Below, in pieces: positions 6,943 through 15,262 of a stretch of DNA of 15,884 bases. The DNA is taken from the NCBI GenBank assembly GCA_030632095.1, contig DAOVJU010000011.1, positions 1-15,884 on the forward strand, written 5' to 3'. The notes beneath the pieces are model-generated. The model was not told the origin of the DNA, did no database searches, and saw only the letters and a program-made list of their open reading frames with translations. This stretch comes from Chlorobiota bacterium (GTDB taxonomy: Bacteria > Bacteroidota > Bacteroidia > Bacteroidales > B39-G9). A program made the position numbers and the translations under genes. Position 1 is the first letter of the stretch. Each line of letters starts with the position of its first letter.

Positions 6943-6975
6943 AAAAAAGCACAAGCGGACGCTTGCGCTATTTTA
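6943..6975. terminator. Hairpin terminator between convergent protease gene and yidC
   Basis: AGCACAAGCG (6948-6957) faces CGCTTGCGCT (6960-6969), a stem of about ten pairs with one A-C mismatch on the plus strand that becomes G-U on the minus-strand RNA. A run of six A at 6943-6948 gives U6 after the stem for minus-strand transcripts. ATTTT at 6970-6974 serves the plus strand less well. Placement between two converging genes supports a bidirectional terminator, stronger for yidC. The nominal loop is only 2 bases, so the inner pairs would open. Confidence 0.75.
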
Positions 6976-7000
6976 GAGTATATTTCTGTATATTATATTT

Positions 7001-8866
7001 TTATTTTTTTGGCATTTTATACCCTCTTTGCTTAGCAGCATCTTCTAACCGTTTCTGAAAACCGGATTTTTTCTTGGTTTTTTTCTTAGTAACCTGTAAT
7101 TTTTTCAATACTTCTTCATCGTCAACAAAACGCTTTATCAAATACATTTGCCCAAATGTAAGAATATTCGCTAAGAAATAATAATAGCTTAATCCTGCAG
7201 CATAACTGTTAAACCAGAATAACATCATAACCGGGAACATATACATCATGTATTTCATTCCTGGCATTTGTGCATTTGCACTTTGCATTTGGCTGTTAAG
7301 CTTGGTATAAATAATTGTTGAGATGGTCATAAGTAAAGTAAACAAACTAACATGATCTCCATAGAATGGAATATCCCATGGTAAATCTAAAACTGAGTCA
7401 TAAGATGATAAATCATCTGCCCAAAGAAAGCTCTTTTGTCTAAGCTCTATTGATGCTGGAAAGAACCTGAATATAGCAATCAATATTGGCATTTGAAACA
7501 CCATTGGTAAACAACCACCAATTGGATTTACACCTACTTTTTTATAAAGTGCCATGGTAGCTTGCTGCTTTTTCATGGCATCCTCCTGTTTAGAGAATTT
7601 TTTACCTATTTCATCAATCTGAGGTTTTAAAACCCTCATTTTAGCCGTAGATTGATACGATTTAAATGTAAATGGAAAAATGACTATTTTAATAAGGATT
7701 GTAAGGATTAATATAATTAAACCATAATTTTCAATTGACCTACTCAACCAGTTAAAAACCGGGATAACGGCAAACCGGTTTATCCAGCCAAAAATCCCCC
7801 ATCCAAGTTCTACCAATTGGTCCATACTCAATTTATACTTTTTTAATGTTGTATAATGATTCGGGCCAAAATAGAACTGCATTGGAATACTTTCGTTCGG
7901 TTTTCCTTCAAACGGAATACTGATCTCTGCCCTGAAAAATTTCAAAAAATCATTTGAATTTTCCATATTTTCTTGCATTACAAATGCATTGCTGAAATAG
8001 GTGTCCGCAATTAATACAGATGAAAAAAACTGTTGTTTAAAAGCTATCCATTTGAGCCGCGTTTTTAACGATTCCTTTGAATCATCAGACCGGGCATTTA
8101 AATTATCAACCTCATCCTCGTAATATTTATAATAAATTGATGTGTACTGATTTTCAAAATCCTGGCCTTTTTCCTGCGAAGGAACAAAATATTCCCAGTT
8201 TAATGTAAGATATTGTGTGTTCTGTGAAATAATTTCATTCATACCAACAATATTGACATCAAGCCCTAATGTGTAAGCACCTGGTTCTAAGGTGTATAAA
8301 TACTCAATATATTGACCTCCTGAAGCATATAAACGCATTGCTAATGAACGGCTTTTATCTGTTACAACAATTTTTTTATCATCTTTTTCAGGAGTAAAAA
8401 ACAAATTATTGGTATTAATGCTCCGGTTTTGTGCAAAAAAACTTAGTCCGAAAATTGTGGAATCACCATTAAACAATATTAGTGGCAATGAATCATGTGT
8501 CCTGAACTTTTTAAGATTTACTGAATACACTCTTCCACCCCTGCTGGAGATTAAAATTTCCATTAAATCATTCTCAAGAATAATAAATTCCTGTACTCCG
8601 ACTGCGCTTTCACCAAACATTCCATACTCCTTTATTGCATTTTCAACTGCAACAAAATCCTGATCTTCTACAATAGTTTGTTGTGTATTAATAGCTTCTT
8701 GTTCTTTTATGGTTTCTTTAAGAATCCTTTGTTGTTCAATCAAAGCAATTGAATCCTGTTTTCTTCTCGCTTTTTCTAATTCTTCTTTATCTGGCCGTGT
8801 AAATATGCTGTATCCAAATAATAATATTCCAATTAATAATATTCCTATAACCGTATTTCTATCCAT
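7001..8866 (-). CDS. yidC: Membrane protein insertase YidC
   Basis: This 621-residue protein has the Gram-negative YidC layout. An N-terminal membrane anchor (residues 4-21) is followed by a charged linker and a large periplasmic P1 beta-domain (about 90-345). The conserved insertase core comprises hydrophobic segments near 355-375, 380-400, 448-470, 505-521 and 540-575. YQSTAKMRVLKPQIDEI at 404-420 includes R411, matching the hydrophilic-groove arginine of the family (R366 in E. coli). VNPIGGCLPMVFQMPILIA at 446-464 is the hallmark stretch. The tail 593-621 is very basic, which in this family can contact the ribosome. It inserts and folds inner-membrane proteins alone or with SecYEG. It follows pyrG on the same strand after a 122-bp heptamer-rich spacer, a gene order common in Bacteroidota. 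A hairpin terminator lies just downstream. Confidence 0.97.
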   Translation of the reverse strand: MDRNTVIGILLIGILLFGYSIFTRPDKEELEKARRKQDSIALIEQQRILKETIKEQEAINTQQTIVEDQDFVAVENAIKEYGMFGESAVGVQEFIILENDLMEILISSRGGRVYSVNLKKFRTHDSLPLILFNGDSTIFGLSFFAQNRSINTNNLFFTPEKDDKKIVVTDKSRSLAMRLYASGGQYIEYLYTLEPGAYTLGLDVNIVGMNEIISQNTQYLTLNWEYFVPSQEKGQDFENQYTSIYYKYYEDEVDNLNARSDDSKESLKTRLKWIAFKQQFFSSVLIADTYFSNAFVMQENMENSNDFLKFFRAEISIPFEGKPNESIPMQFYFGPNHYTTLKKYKLSMDQLVELGWGIFGWINRFAVIPVFNWLSRSIENYGLIILILTILIKIVIFPFTFKSYQSTAKMRVLKPQIDEIGKKFSKQEDAMKKQQATMALYKKVGVNPIGGCLPMVFQMPILIAIFRFFPASIELRQKSFLWADDLSSYDSVLDLPWDIPFYGDHVSLFTLLMTISTIIYTKLNSQMQSANAQMPGMKYMMYMFPVMMLFWFNSYAAGLSYYYFLANILTFGQMYLIKRFVDDEEVLKKLQVTKKKTKKKSGFQKRLEDAAKQRGYKMPKK

Positions 8867-8877
8867 CTTATTAATTC

Positions 8878-8977
8878 AAAGTTTAAAATTCAAAGTTGAA
8901 AGTTTGTGAGTTGGGAGTATATGAGAGGTAAGTGGTGAGAGGTGAGTGGTGAGTGGTGAGTGGTGAGTGGTGAGTTA
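8878..8977. repeat. GT-type heptamer tract between pyrG and yidC
   Basis: Units with GT at positions 4-5 run through most of the spacer: AAAGTTT (8878), AAAGTTG (8892), AAAGTTT (8899), TGAGTTG (8907), GGAGTAT (8914) and TAAGTGG (8929). TGAGAGG (8936) is followed by four perfect copies of TGAGTGG (8943-8970) and TGAGTTA (8971). The phase slips by one base near 8906. It begins 12 bp upstream of the yidC start codon. Orientation relative to the downstream gene is the same as in the tracts at 1199 and 3107. Confidence 0.85.
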
Positions 8978-8988
8978 TAAATAATAAT

Positions 8989-10599
8989 TTAGCTGTTTTG
9001 ATGTTCTATTGCTGCTTTAATAAATTCAACAAAAAGAGGATGCGGGTTTATCACTGTACTTTTATATTCAGGATGAAATTGCACCCCAACAAACCAGCTA
9101 AGTGAAGGTATTTCAACAATTTCAACCAGGTTTGATTCAGGATTAATCCCGGTTGGTACCATACCGGATATTTCATATTCTTTCAAATACAAATTATTGA
9201 ATTCATAGCGGTGCCTGTGCCTTTCAAATATATCCACCTTTTTATATGCTTTATATACATTGCTTCCTTTCTTAAGGCTACATGGATAATTTCCCAAACG
9301 CATTGTACCACCTATATCAAGAATTCCTTTTTGCTCTTCCATTAAATCAATTACCGGATATGGTGTTTTTCTGTTCATTTCAGTTGAATGTGCATCTTCT
9401 AATTCAAGTACATTTCTTCCAAATTCAATTACTGCACATTGCATACCTAAACAAATTCCAAAAAAGGGTACATTATTTTCCCTGGCATATTGAGCTGCTA
9501 AAATTTTTCCCTCAATACCTCTATGTCCAAATCCCGGTGCAATTAAAATTCCATCCAAATTTCTCAATACCTTCTCAAAGTTACTCTCCTTTAATTTTTC
9601 AGAATGAATCCACTCAACATCTACTTTTGTATTGTTTGTAGCACCTGCATGCACAAAAGATTCAGAAATTGATTTATAAGCATCTGGCAATTCAACATAC
9701 TTCCCAATTAATCCAACTTTTACCATCCCTTTAGGATTTTGAAGTTGATTTAGAAAGTTTCTCCATGCAGCTAATTCCGGAATTCCATTACTCTTTAATC
9801 CTAATTTATTAATTACAGTTTGATCAAGTTTTTCTTTTTGCATTAATACCGGAACCTCATAAATAGTAGAAACATCAATAGATTCAATTACTGAAGGCAA
9901 ATCTACATTGCAGAATAATGCAACTTTTTTTCTAATATCATCATTAAGTGGCTTTTCTGTTCTTAACACAATAATATCTGGCTGCACTCCGGCTTCTAAT
10001 AGTGCTTTAACGGAATGTTGTGTAGGTTTGGTTTTTAATTCTCCTGATGCTTTTAAATATGGCACAAGTGTTAAATGGATAACCAGTATATCAACATTTT
10101 TCTCCCATTTTAATTGTCTGACCGCTTCAATATATGGTAATGATTCAATATCGCCAACTGTCCCGCCAATTTCAGTAATTACTATATCATACTGATCTTT
10201 TTTTCCCAGCAGTTTAATTCTCCTTTTTATTTCATCAGTTATATGGGGGATCACCTGAACGGTTTTTCCAAGATAATCACCTTTTCGTTCTTTATTAATA
10301 ACCGATTGATATATTCGCCCCGTAGTAACGTTATTTGCTTTTGAAGTTGGTGTATTCAGGAATCTTTCATAATGGCCTAAATCCAGGTCAGTTTCTGCCC
10401 CGTCATCGGTAACATAACATTCACCATGTTCATAAGGATTTAATGTTCCCGGATCAATATTTAAATATGGATCAATCTTCTGAATAGTAACTTTAAAACC
10501 CCTTGCTTGTAACAGTTTTGCCAATGAAGCTGATATTATCCCTTTTCCTAACGAAGAAGCAACACCACCTGTAACGAATATATATTTTGTTCGTGACAC
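8989..10599 (-). CDS. pyrG: CTP synthase (glutamine-hydrolysing)
   Basis: This protein of 536 residues is full length for the family. It makes CTP from UTP, ATP and glutamine, the last step of de novo pyrimidine nucleotide synthesis. The synthase half (1-270) has the P-loop-like GGVASSLGKGI at 11-21, IDPYLNIDPGT at 42-52 and GTVGDIES at 146-153. The class I glutaminase half has GICLGMQ at 381-387 with nucleophile C383, and GVQFHPEY at 505-512 supplying H509 and E511. The start is GTG at 10599, with an in-frame TAA immediately upstream, so no longer N-terminus is possible, and the protein begins at the usual family start. It lies 18 bp after the TonB-dependent receptor gene, suggesting co-transcription, and precedes yidC. 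All expected catalytic residues are present. Confidence 0.98.
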   Translation of the reverse strand: MSRTKYIFVTGGVASSLGKGIISASLAKLLQARGFKVTIQKIDPYLNIDPGTLNPYEHGECYVTDDGAETDLDLGHYERFLNTPTSKANNVTTGRIYQSVINKERKGDYLGKTVQVIPHITDEIKRRIKLLGKKDQYDIVITEIGGTVGDIESLPYIEAVRQLKWEKNVDILVIHLTLVPYLKASGELKTKPTQHSVKALLEAGVQPDIIVLRTEKPLNDDIRKKVALFCNVDLPSVIESIDVSTIYEVPVLMQKEKLDQTVINKLGLKSNGIPELAAWRNFLNQLQNPKGMVKVGLIGKYVELPDAYKSISESFVHAGATNNTKVDVEWIHSEKLKESNFEKVLRNLDGILIAPGFGHRGIEGKILAAQYARENNVPFFGICLGMQCAVIEFGRNVLELEDAHSTEMNRKTPYPVIDLMEEQKGILDIGGTMRLGNYPCSLKKGSNVYKAYKKVDIFERHRHRYEFNNLYLKEYEISGMVPTGINPESNLVEIVEIPSLSWFVGVQFHPEYKSTVINPHPLFVEFIKAAIEHQNS

Positions 10600-10617
10600 T
10601 TATATTTATTTAATTGC

Positions 10618-12960
10618 TTAAAATGAAAAACTTAAGCCAAAACTTGGCATAATTGGTAATTGATCAACTCTTTCATTCGATATCCGGTCAATATAAAAAA
10701 TATTATTACGATTATATACATTAGTAATACTGAAAGTCATCTGCAAAGATGTGTTATCGCCGATATTAAAGCTTCGTTTCAGGTTAATATCAAACCTGTG
10801 ATAATATGATAGCCTTTTCGAATTTAAATCGCCATAAATTATTCCTAACTGGCCATTAACACTTTCATAATTTGAAGACAAACCTTCACTAAATAATATA
10901 TTTTCATAATAACCGGCGGTTGGTGTAAACGGAAAACCAGAACCTAAATTCCACCGTGTTCCAAACTCCCAATTCAAGTTTTCACCAAATGTATATGATC
11001 CTACAAGATTAACATTATGTCTGCGATCATAGTGAGGAACATAGGTTTTTTCTCCATCATACCTGTCAATAAACCCTAATGAATAAACAAGCCAGAGATA
11101 GGTTCGCTTATAATCGTACTTAACTAAGAAATCAATACCATATGCATTTCCGGTTTCAACTATGAAATCTTTTTTCAAATTGTCAGGTTTATCAAAATTT
11201 GATATTACATCGTCATAAAGTTTATTTCTGTTTATGTTTGTTAACTGGGTATTTGCTTTTAAGTAACCCTCTATATTTAAATACATCCGTGAAGTAATAT
11301 CATATTCAAAACCTGTAATTAAATGAGCAGATTTTTGTAAATAATGTTTAATTTCTTTACCATCAAATTCTTCGGGTAAATCGTCAGATCCTGACAAAAA
11401 TCCGTAAAATAAATTAACTACGTCTCTATCAGAATTTGCAGCAATTAGGTTTTGAGAATAAAATCCACCCGCAAATTTCAATCTGAATCTGTCACGTAAA
11501 TTATACTTTACACCAAGTCGTGGTTCAAGAGATGCATTGGCTAATGATGCATAATAATGGTACCGGAAACTTGGTTCAAGCAATAATTTACCATAAGTTA
11601 GTTTCACTTTAGCATATGCAGCAAATTCAGTGGTAAATTCCTGTTGAACAATTTTTCGCCCTATTATGTTATGAAATTCGAAATCTGTTTCATAACCTAA
11701 TGTCTCAATACCATAATTAACTTCATTCTTTCCAATGAAATAAATAAAATTAAGGCCAATATTAAATCCATTTATTTCACTATACCGGGGTTTATTTGAT
11801 AAATCATCAAGTGTAATATTATAACTGGAATATGCAGCATTTGCCTTAATTAATACAGATGAACCGGCAGGAACTAAAACTACGTTAAAACCAACGCCAT
11901 AAGAGTTCCAGTTTAACTTCGACAATGCATGGTAATTAACATTATCATTGAAATTATATGCAAAAAAGTTTGCTTTACTGCCATTTCTGCTATTAAATGA
12001 TAATTTACCATAAATATCAGTGAAGTTAAATGGTAAACCGGCAGTATCAATATAGTTATAGAAGATTTTAGAAGATTCTTCTAAATATGATGTTTTCCCG
12101 GAAAATATGAATGAAGAACTCCCTTCGTTTTCCTCTTTATATTTTTTTATAGGCCCTTCAATTAATAATTTAGACCCAAAAACACTGGTTGAAAGTTTTC
12201 CGGCAATCCTTTTTTTGTTACCATCGCGAGTTGAGATATCCATAATTGATGAAATTCTTCCACCATATTCTGCACTGAAGCCACCTGTATAGATATCTGC
12301 ATTTTTGATTATATCAGCATCAAAAACAGAAAACAAGCCAATAGAATGAAACGGGTTATACACAATCATACCATCTAAAAGTACTTTGTTCTGAATTGGA
12401 GAACCACCACGTATATACAACTGTCCACCCTGATCACCTGTAAATATTACCCCTGGCAAAACTTGTAAGTATTGAGCCAAATCCGGTTCACTGCCAATAG
12501 TTGGCAGTTTGGTCATTTGTTTGGGAGTAATTTTTATTATGGATGCTTTAACCGATGTAAGCATTTCCTGTCGTTCAGCAGTTACAACTGCTTCTTCCAA
12601 TTTTATATCTGATCTTGAGAGAAATAGTTTTTTAGTGAATATTTCATTGGGTTTTAAGGTAACTGGAACACTTAAGGTATCATAACCAATATAACTAATC
12701 ATTAAAGTATATTGGCCGGGATTAATTTTTGTAAGATTATAAAACCCATTTACATCAGATATTGCCCCAATTGTTGTTCCTTTTAAATAAACATTTGAAA
12801 ATAATACTGCTTCCCCTGTTTCTTCATCATATACAAAACCCCTGATACTTGCAGTCTGGCCATTAACAGCTATAAAACCGGTAAAAAACAGTATAACAGA
12901 AATAATAATCCGAAAAAGCCAGAATTTTATAAAAAAGATTTTTTTTATGAAAGCGAACAT
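10618..12960 (-). CDS. TonB-dependent outer-membrane receptor with carboxypeptidase-regulatory-like domain
   Basis: This 780-residue protein has a signal peptide with a hydrophobic core at about 10-32 and probable cleavage VNG|Q at 34/35. Residues 38-113 form the beta-sandwich domain common on Bacteroidota receptors (GFVYDEETGEAV, SDVNGFYNL). A TonB-box-like EEAVVTAER (122-130) precedes the plug, which includes LPGVIFTGDQGGQLYIRGG at 168-186, LLDGMIVYNP and GGFSAEYGGRISS at 226-238. A beta-barrel follows and ends in the aromatic FSFS-F terminus typical of BAM substrates. It should import a ligand into the periplasm using TonB-ExbBD energy. The ligand is unknown: no SusD partner, metal gene or regulator is adjacent, so a SusC assignment is not supported. 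It is 17 bp downstream of the DUF349 gene and 18 bp upstream of pyrG. Codons 5-8 contain an A8 run. Confidence 0.92.
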   Translation of the reverse strand: MFAFIKKIFFIKFWLFRIIISVILFFTGFIAVNGQTASIRGFVYDEETGEAVLFSNVYLKGTTIGAISDVNGFYNLTKINPGQYTLMISYIGYDTLSVPVTLKPNEIFTKKLFLSRSDIKLEEAVVTAERQEMLTSVKASIIKITPKQMTKLPTIGSEPDLAQYLQVLPGVIFTGDQGGQLYIRGGSPIQNKVLLDGMIVYNPFHSIGLFSVFDADIIKNADIYTGGFSAEYGGRISSIMDISTRDGNKKRIAGKLSTSVFGSKLLIEGPIKKYKEENEGSSSFIFSGKTSYLEESSKIFYNYIDTAGLPFNFTDIYGKLSFNSRNGSKANFFAYNFNDNVNYHALSKLNWNSYGVGFNVVLVPAGSSVLIKANAAYSSYNITLDDLSNKPRYSEINGFNIGLNFIYFIGKNEVNYGIETLGYETDFEFHNIIGRKIVQQEFTTEFAAYAKVKLTYGKLLLEPSFRYHYYASLANASLEPRLGVKYNLRDRFRLKFAGGFYSQNLIAANSDRDVVNLFYGFLSGSDDLPEEFDGKEIKHYLQKSAHLITGFEYDITSRMYLNIEGYLKANTQLTNINRNKLYDDVISNFDKPDNLKKDFIVETGNAYGIDFLVKYDYKRTYLWLVYSLGFIDRYDGEKTYVPHYDRRHNVNLVGSYTFGENLNWEFGTRWNLGSGFPFTPTAGYYENILFSEGLSSNYESVNGQLGIIYGDLNSKRLSYYHRFDINLKRSFNIGDNTSLQMTFSITNVYNRNNIFYIDRISNERVDQLPIMPSFGLSFSF

Positions 12961-12977
12961 GGGATTAAGGGATTATT

Positions 12978-15116
12978 TTATAACTCGTTTATAATTTTTA
13001 ATTTAGATTTAAGTAGTTCAATTTCATTTTTAGCTTTCTTTATTTTATTAGTTACGTCACCTATTAATATTTCAGCATTTTTTGATTTTGCAAAAAATCC
13101 AATATTATTTTCATATAGCGTTATTTCACTTTCAATTTCACGGATACTGTTTATAATTTTATTATTTTCATTTTCAATTTTATACATTGAATTTGACAAA
13201 GACAATTGCTCAATACGCTGTCTGAATTTTAATAATGCTCTCTCGTTTTTATCTATATTAAGATTTTCAAGATGAGCATTAACCGCTTCACGAAATTTCT
13301 TTTGGATCTCATCTTTTACTTTTAGGGGCACAAATCCTATTTCCGTCCATTCTTTCTGGAATGACATTAAATGCTTCAGGTTTTCATCATTGTCATCTGA
13401 CGGGATAAATGTTTTTACTATTTCAATTAATTCCTCTTTCTTCTTTAAATTTTCTTCCTGGTGTTCATCTATACCAGTATAGTATTCACTTTTATTTTGA
13501 AAAAATGTATCGCAAGCACCTCTAAACCTTTTCCAGATAGATTCGGAATATTTTCTTGGCACAGGTCCAATTTCTTTCCATTTTTTCTGCAATTCAATTA
13601 ATTGTTTTGTAGTATCTTTCCAATCTTTACTATCTACAAATGCTTCTGCCTGAAAACATAAATCGGTTTTTAACTGTAAATTATTTTTTTGTTCTTCTTT
13701 ATTTTTTTCATAGAATTCTCTTTTACTCTTAAAAAACAGATCACAGGTGGTTTTAAATCTTTTGTAAATCTTATTATTTTCACGTTTTGGGGCAAAACCA
13801 ATAGTTTTCCAGAACCTCTGTAAATCTATTACTTCATTTGTTTTTTCTTCCCATTTTTTCGGTTTATGATATTCAACAAGATTAATTTCTTCAACCTTTT
13901 CACAAAGTGCTTTTTTTGCTTCAAGATTCATTAATTGTTCTTCTTTTAATGTTTCGTAATAATCCTGATGTTTTTTGTTTATTATGGTTGTTGATTCTTT
14001 AAAACGAAGCCACATTTCTTCTTTTTTATCACCAGGAACAGGTCCAATTTCTCGATACTGATTATGAAGTTCTTGCAGCACCTTAAATGCTTTTGGTGCG
14101 TTTGATTCAAGTAACAACGCTTCAGCCCGTTCACATAATTGCATTTTTTTTTCAAGATTTTTTTTCAAATCCAGGTCACGAAGTTCCCTGTTTATTTTTA
14201 TATAATCATAAAACTTCTCAACATTATGATGATAAGTTTCCCATAGATTTCTCAATTCACCCTGGGGGACTAAACCTATTTCTCTCCATTTGTTTTGCAA
14301 TTCTCTAAATTCCTGAAAAGTTTTATTAATTGATTCTTTACGGTTGATCAAATCTTTTATTTCTTCAATAATTTCGTGTTTAACTTTCAGGTTTTCCTCT
14401 TTTACTTTTTCAAGTTCAATGTTTTCAGAAGATTTTAATTCCTTAAACTTTTTATAAAGTTCTTTGAATTGTATTTCTGTATTGTCTTCGCCTGAATCAA
14501 AATCTTCTTCTAAACCTCCACTTTGTATGAATTGATTTTTTTGATCTTGTATTTCAGCGTTATGCTTTTTATAAAATACAATTTTAATCTCCTCAACTTT
14601 ATCTTTTATTTCTAACATTCTTCTTGTAATCAAAAGATTGTCAAGGAAAGAGACAAGTTCCTTTTTATTTAGAACATTTAAGTCTTCAGGAATTTCAGTT
14701 TTTGTTGCTTGCTCTATTTCTTCTTCTTCATCTTTTTCGTCCTTTTCTTTAGATACTATCTCTTTATCTTCTTTCCTGATTTCATTTTCTTCAATATTTG
14801 TTTCTTGTGGTTTTTCTTCTTGCAAGGTATCTGTTTCAGTATCCTTCTTTTTCTTTACTGACTCTTTACTTTTTTCAGGTTTTACCTTAGATGTATCTAT
14901 AGTACTCAAATCTCCTCCTGGTTTATTATCCTCCAATTTACTATCCTGAGTAAGCTTTTCATTTTTAGTTTTAGCTAATTCATCCTGAGAATCATCATTG
15001 TTAATTTCATCATTCATGCTTCCACTCTCCTCATTTAAGGGAGCAGACTGCCGCGTTTGATCGTTTTGTTCTTCCAGACCAGAAGTATCTTCCATATTCA
15101 AATCTTTCGTATCCAT
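12978..15116 (-). CDS. DUF349 protein with five repeats and an acidic disordered N-terminus
   Basis: This 712-residue protein is of unknown function. Residues 1-145 are rich in Glu, Asp, Lys, Ser and Thr and look disordered. Residues 150-260 are helical and charged. Five DUF349 repeats follow, each marked by an aromatic residue plus xxIGxxP: W277, Y354, W436, W513 and W590, spaced 77, 82, 77 and 77 residues. The linker between repeats includes FxxFxxxxDxFFxxKxxxY-like helices. The C-terminal 620-712 is a predicted coiled coil. There is no signal peptide or membrane segment, so the protein is probably cytoplasmic. By family knowledge DUF349 arrays occur widely but lack an agreed biochemical role. 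It is first in the cluster, 17 bp before the TonB receptor gene, behind a good promoter. The ATG at 15116 is chosen as the first in frame after the promoter; a downstream ATG at residue 8 is possible. Confidence 0.9.
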   Translation of the reverse strand: MDTKDLNMEDTSGLEEQNDQTRQSAPLNEESGSMNDEINNDDSQDELAKTKNEKLTQDSKLEDNKPGGDLSTIDTSKVKPEKSKESVKKKKDTETDTLQEEKPQETNIEENEIRKEDKEIVSKEKDEKDEEEEIEQATKTEIPEDLNVLNKKELVSFLDNLLITRRMLEIKDKVEEIKIVFYKKHNAEIQDQKNQFIQSGGLEEDFDSGEDNTEIQFKELYKKFKELKSSENIELEKVKEENLKVKHEIIEEIKDLINRKESINKTFQEFRELQNKWREIGLVPQGELRNLWETYHHNVEKFYDYIKINRELRDLDLKKNLEKKMQLCERAEALLLESNAPKAFKVLQELHNQYREIGPVPGDKKEEMWLRFKESTTIINKKHQDYYETLKEEQLMNLEAKKALCEKVEEINLVEYHKPKKWEEKTNEVIDLQRFWKTIGFAPKRENNKIYKRFKTTCDLFFKSKREFYEKNKEEQKNNLQLKTDLCFQAEAFVDSKDWKDTTKQLIELQKKWKEIGPVPRKYSESIWKRFRGACDTFFQNKSEYYTGIDEHQEENLKKKEELIEIVKTFIPSDDNDENLKHLMSFQKEWTEIGFVPLKVKDEIQKKFREAVNAHLENLNIDKNERALLKFRQRIEQLSLSNSMYKIENENNKIINSIREIESEITLYENNIGFFAKSKNAEILIGDVTNKIKKAKNEIELLKSKLKIINEL

Positions 15117-15171
15117 TAATAAAACGATTTAGATATACTTAATTCCTGTAAATAATTTATTCATAAACCTA

Positions 15172-15203
15172 CGAAAGTATATAATAAAGCTATAATCCTC
15201 AAA
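15172..15203 (-). promoter_or_regulatory. Bacteroidota-type promoter for the DUF349-TonB receptor-pyrG cluster
   Basis: On the minus strand TTTG (15203-15200) is followed by exactly 20 bp and then TACTTTCG (15179-15172). The Bacteroidota primary sigma consensus is TTTG at -33, then 19-21 bp, then TAnnTTTG, so this is one mismatch from ideal. The predicted start lies near 15167, leaving a leader of about 50 bases before the DUF349 ATG. Confidence 0.55.
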
Positions 15204-15226
15204 GTTTTTTTTGATTTATTATTTTA

Positions 15227-15234
15227 TAATTTTG
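15227..15234 (+). promoter_or_regulatory. Candidate -7 element for trmD
   Basis: TAATTTTG matches TAnnTTTG exactly and lies 28 bp before the trmD ATG. A TTTG at 15210-15213 is only 13 bp upstream, and the correctly spaced region (near 15204-15207) reads GTTT, so the -33 half is weak. Confidence 0.35.
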
Positions 15235-15262
15235 TCACTTATAACCGAATATAATAAAACTA

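Noticed and set aside
8943..8977. CRISPR-like repeats
   Set aside because: The units are 7 bp and contiguous, with no spacers between copies and no cas genes.
9282..9641. Plus-strand frame of 119 codons opposite pyrG
   Set aside because: It lies wholly within the well-conserved CTP synthase gene and shows no family features.
10618..12960. SusC-type glycan receptor of a polysaccharide utilisation locus
   Set aside because: There is no adjacent susD, glycoside hydrolase or regulator, and the protein is shorter than typical SusC (about 1000 residues).
14638..14949. Plus-strand serine-rich reading frame of about 100 codons
   Set aside because: It is antisense to the acidic, lysine- and glutamate-rich N-terminus of the DUF349 protein; Glu/Lys codons read backwards give Ser/Phe. 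There is no independent start signal or recognisable domain.
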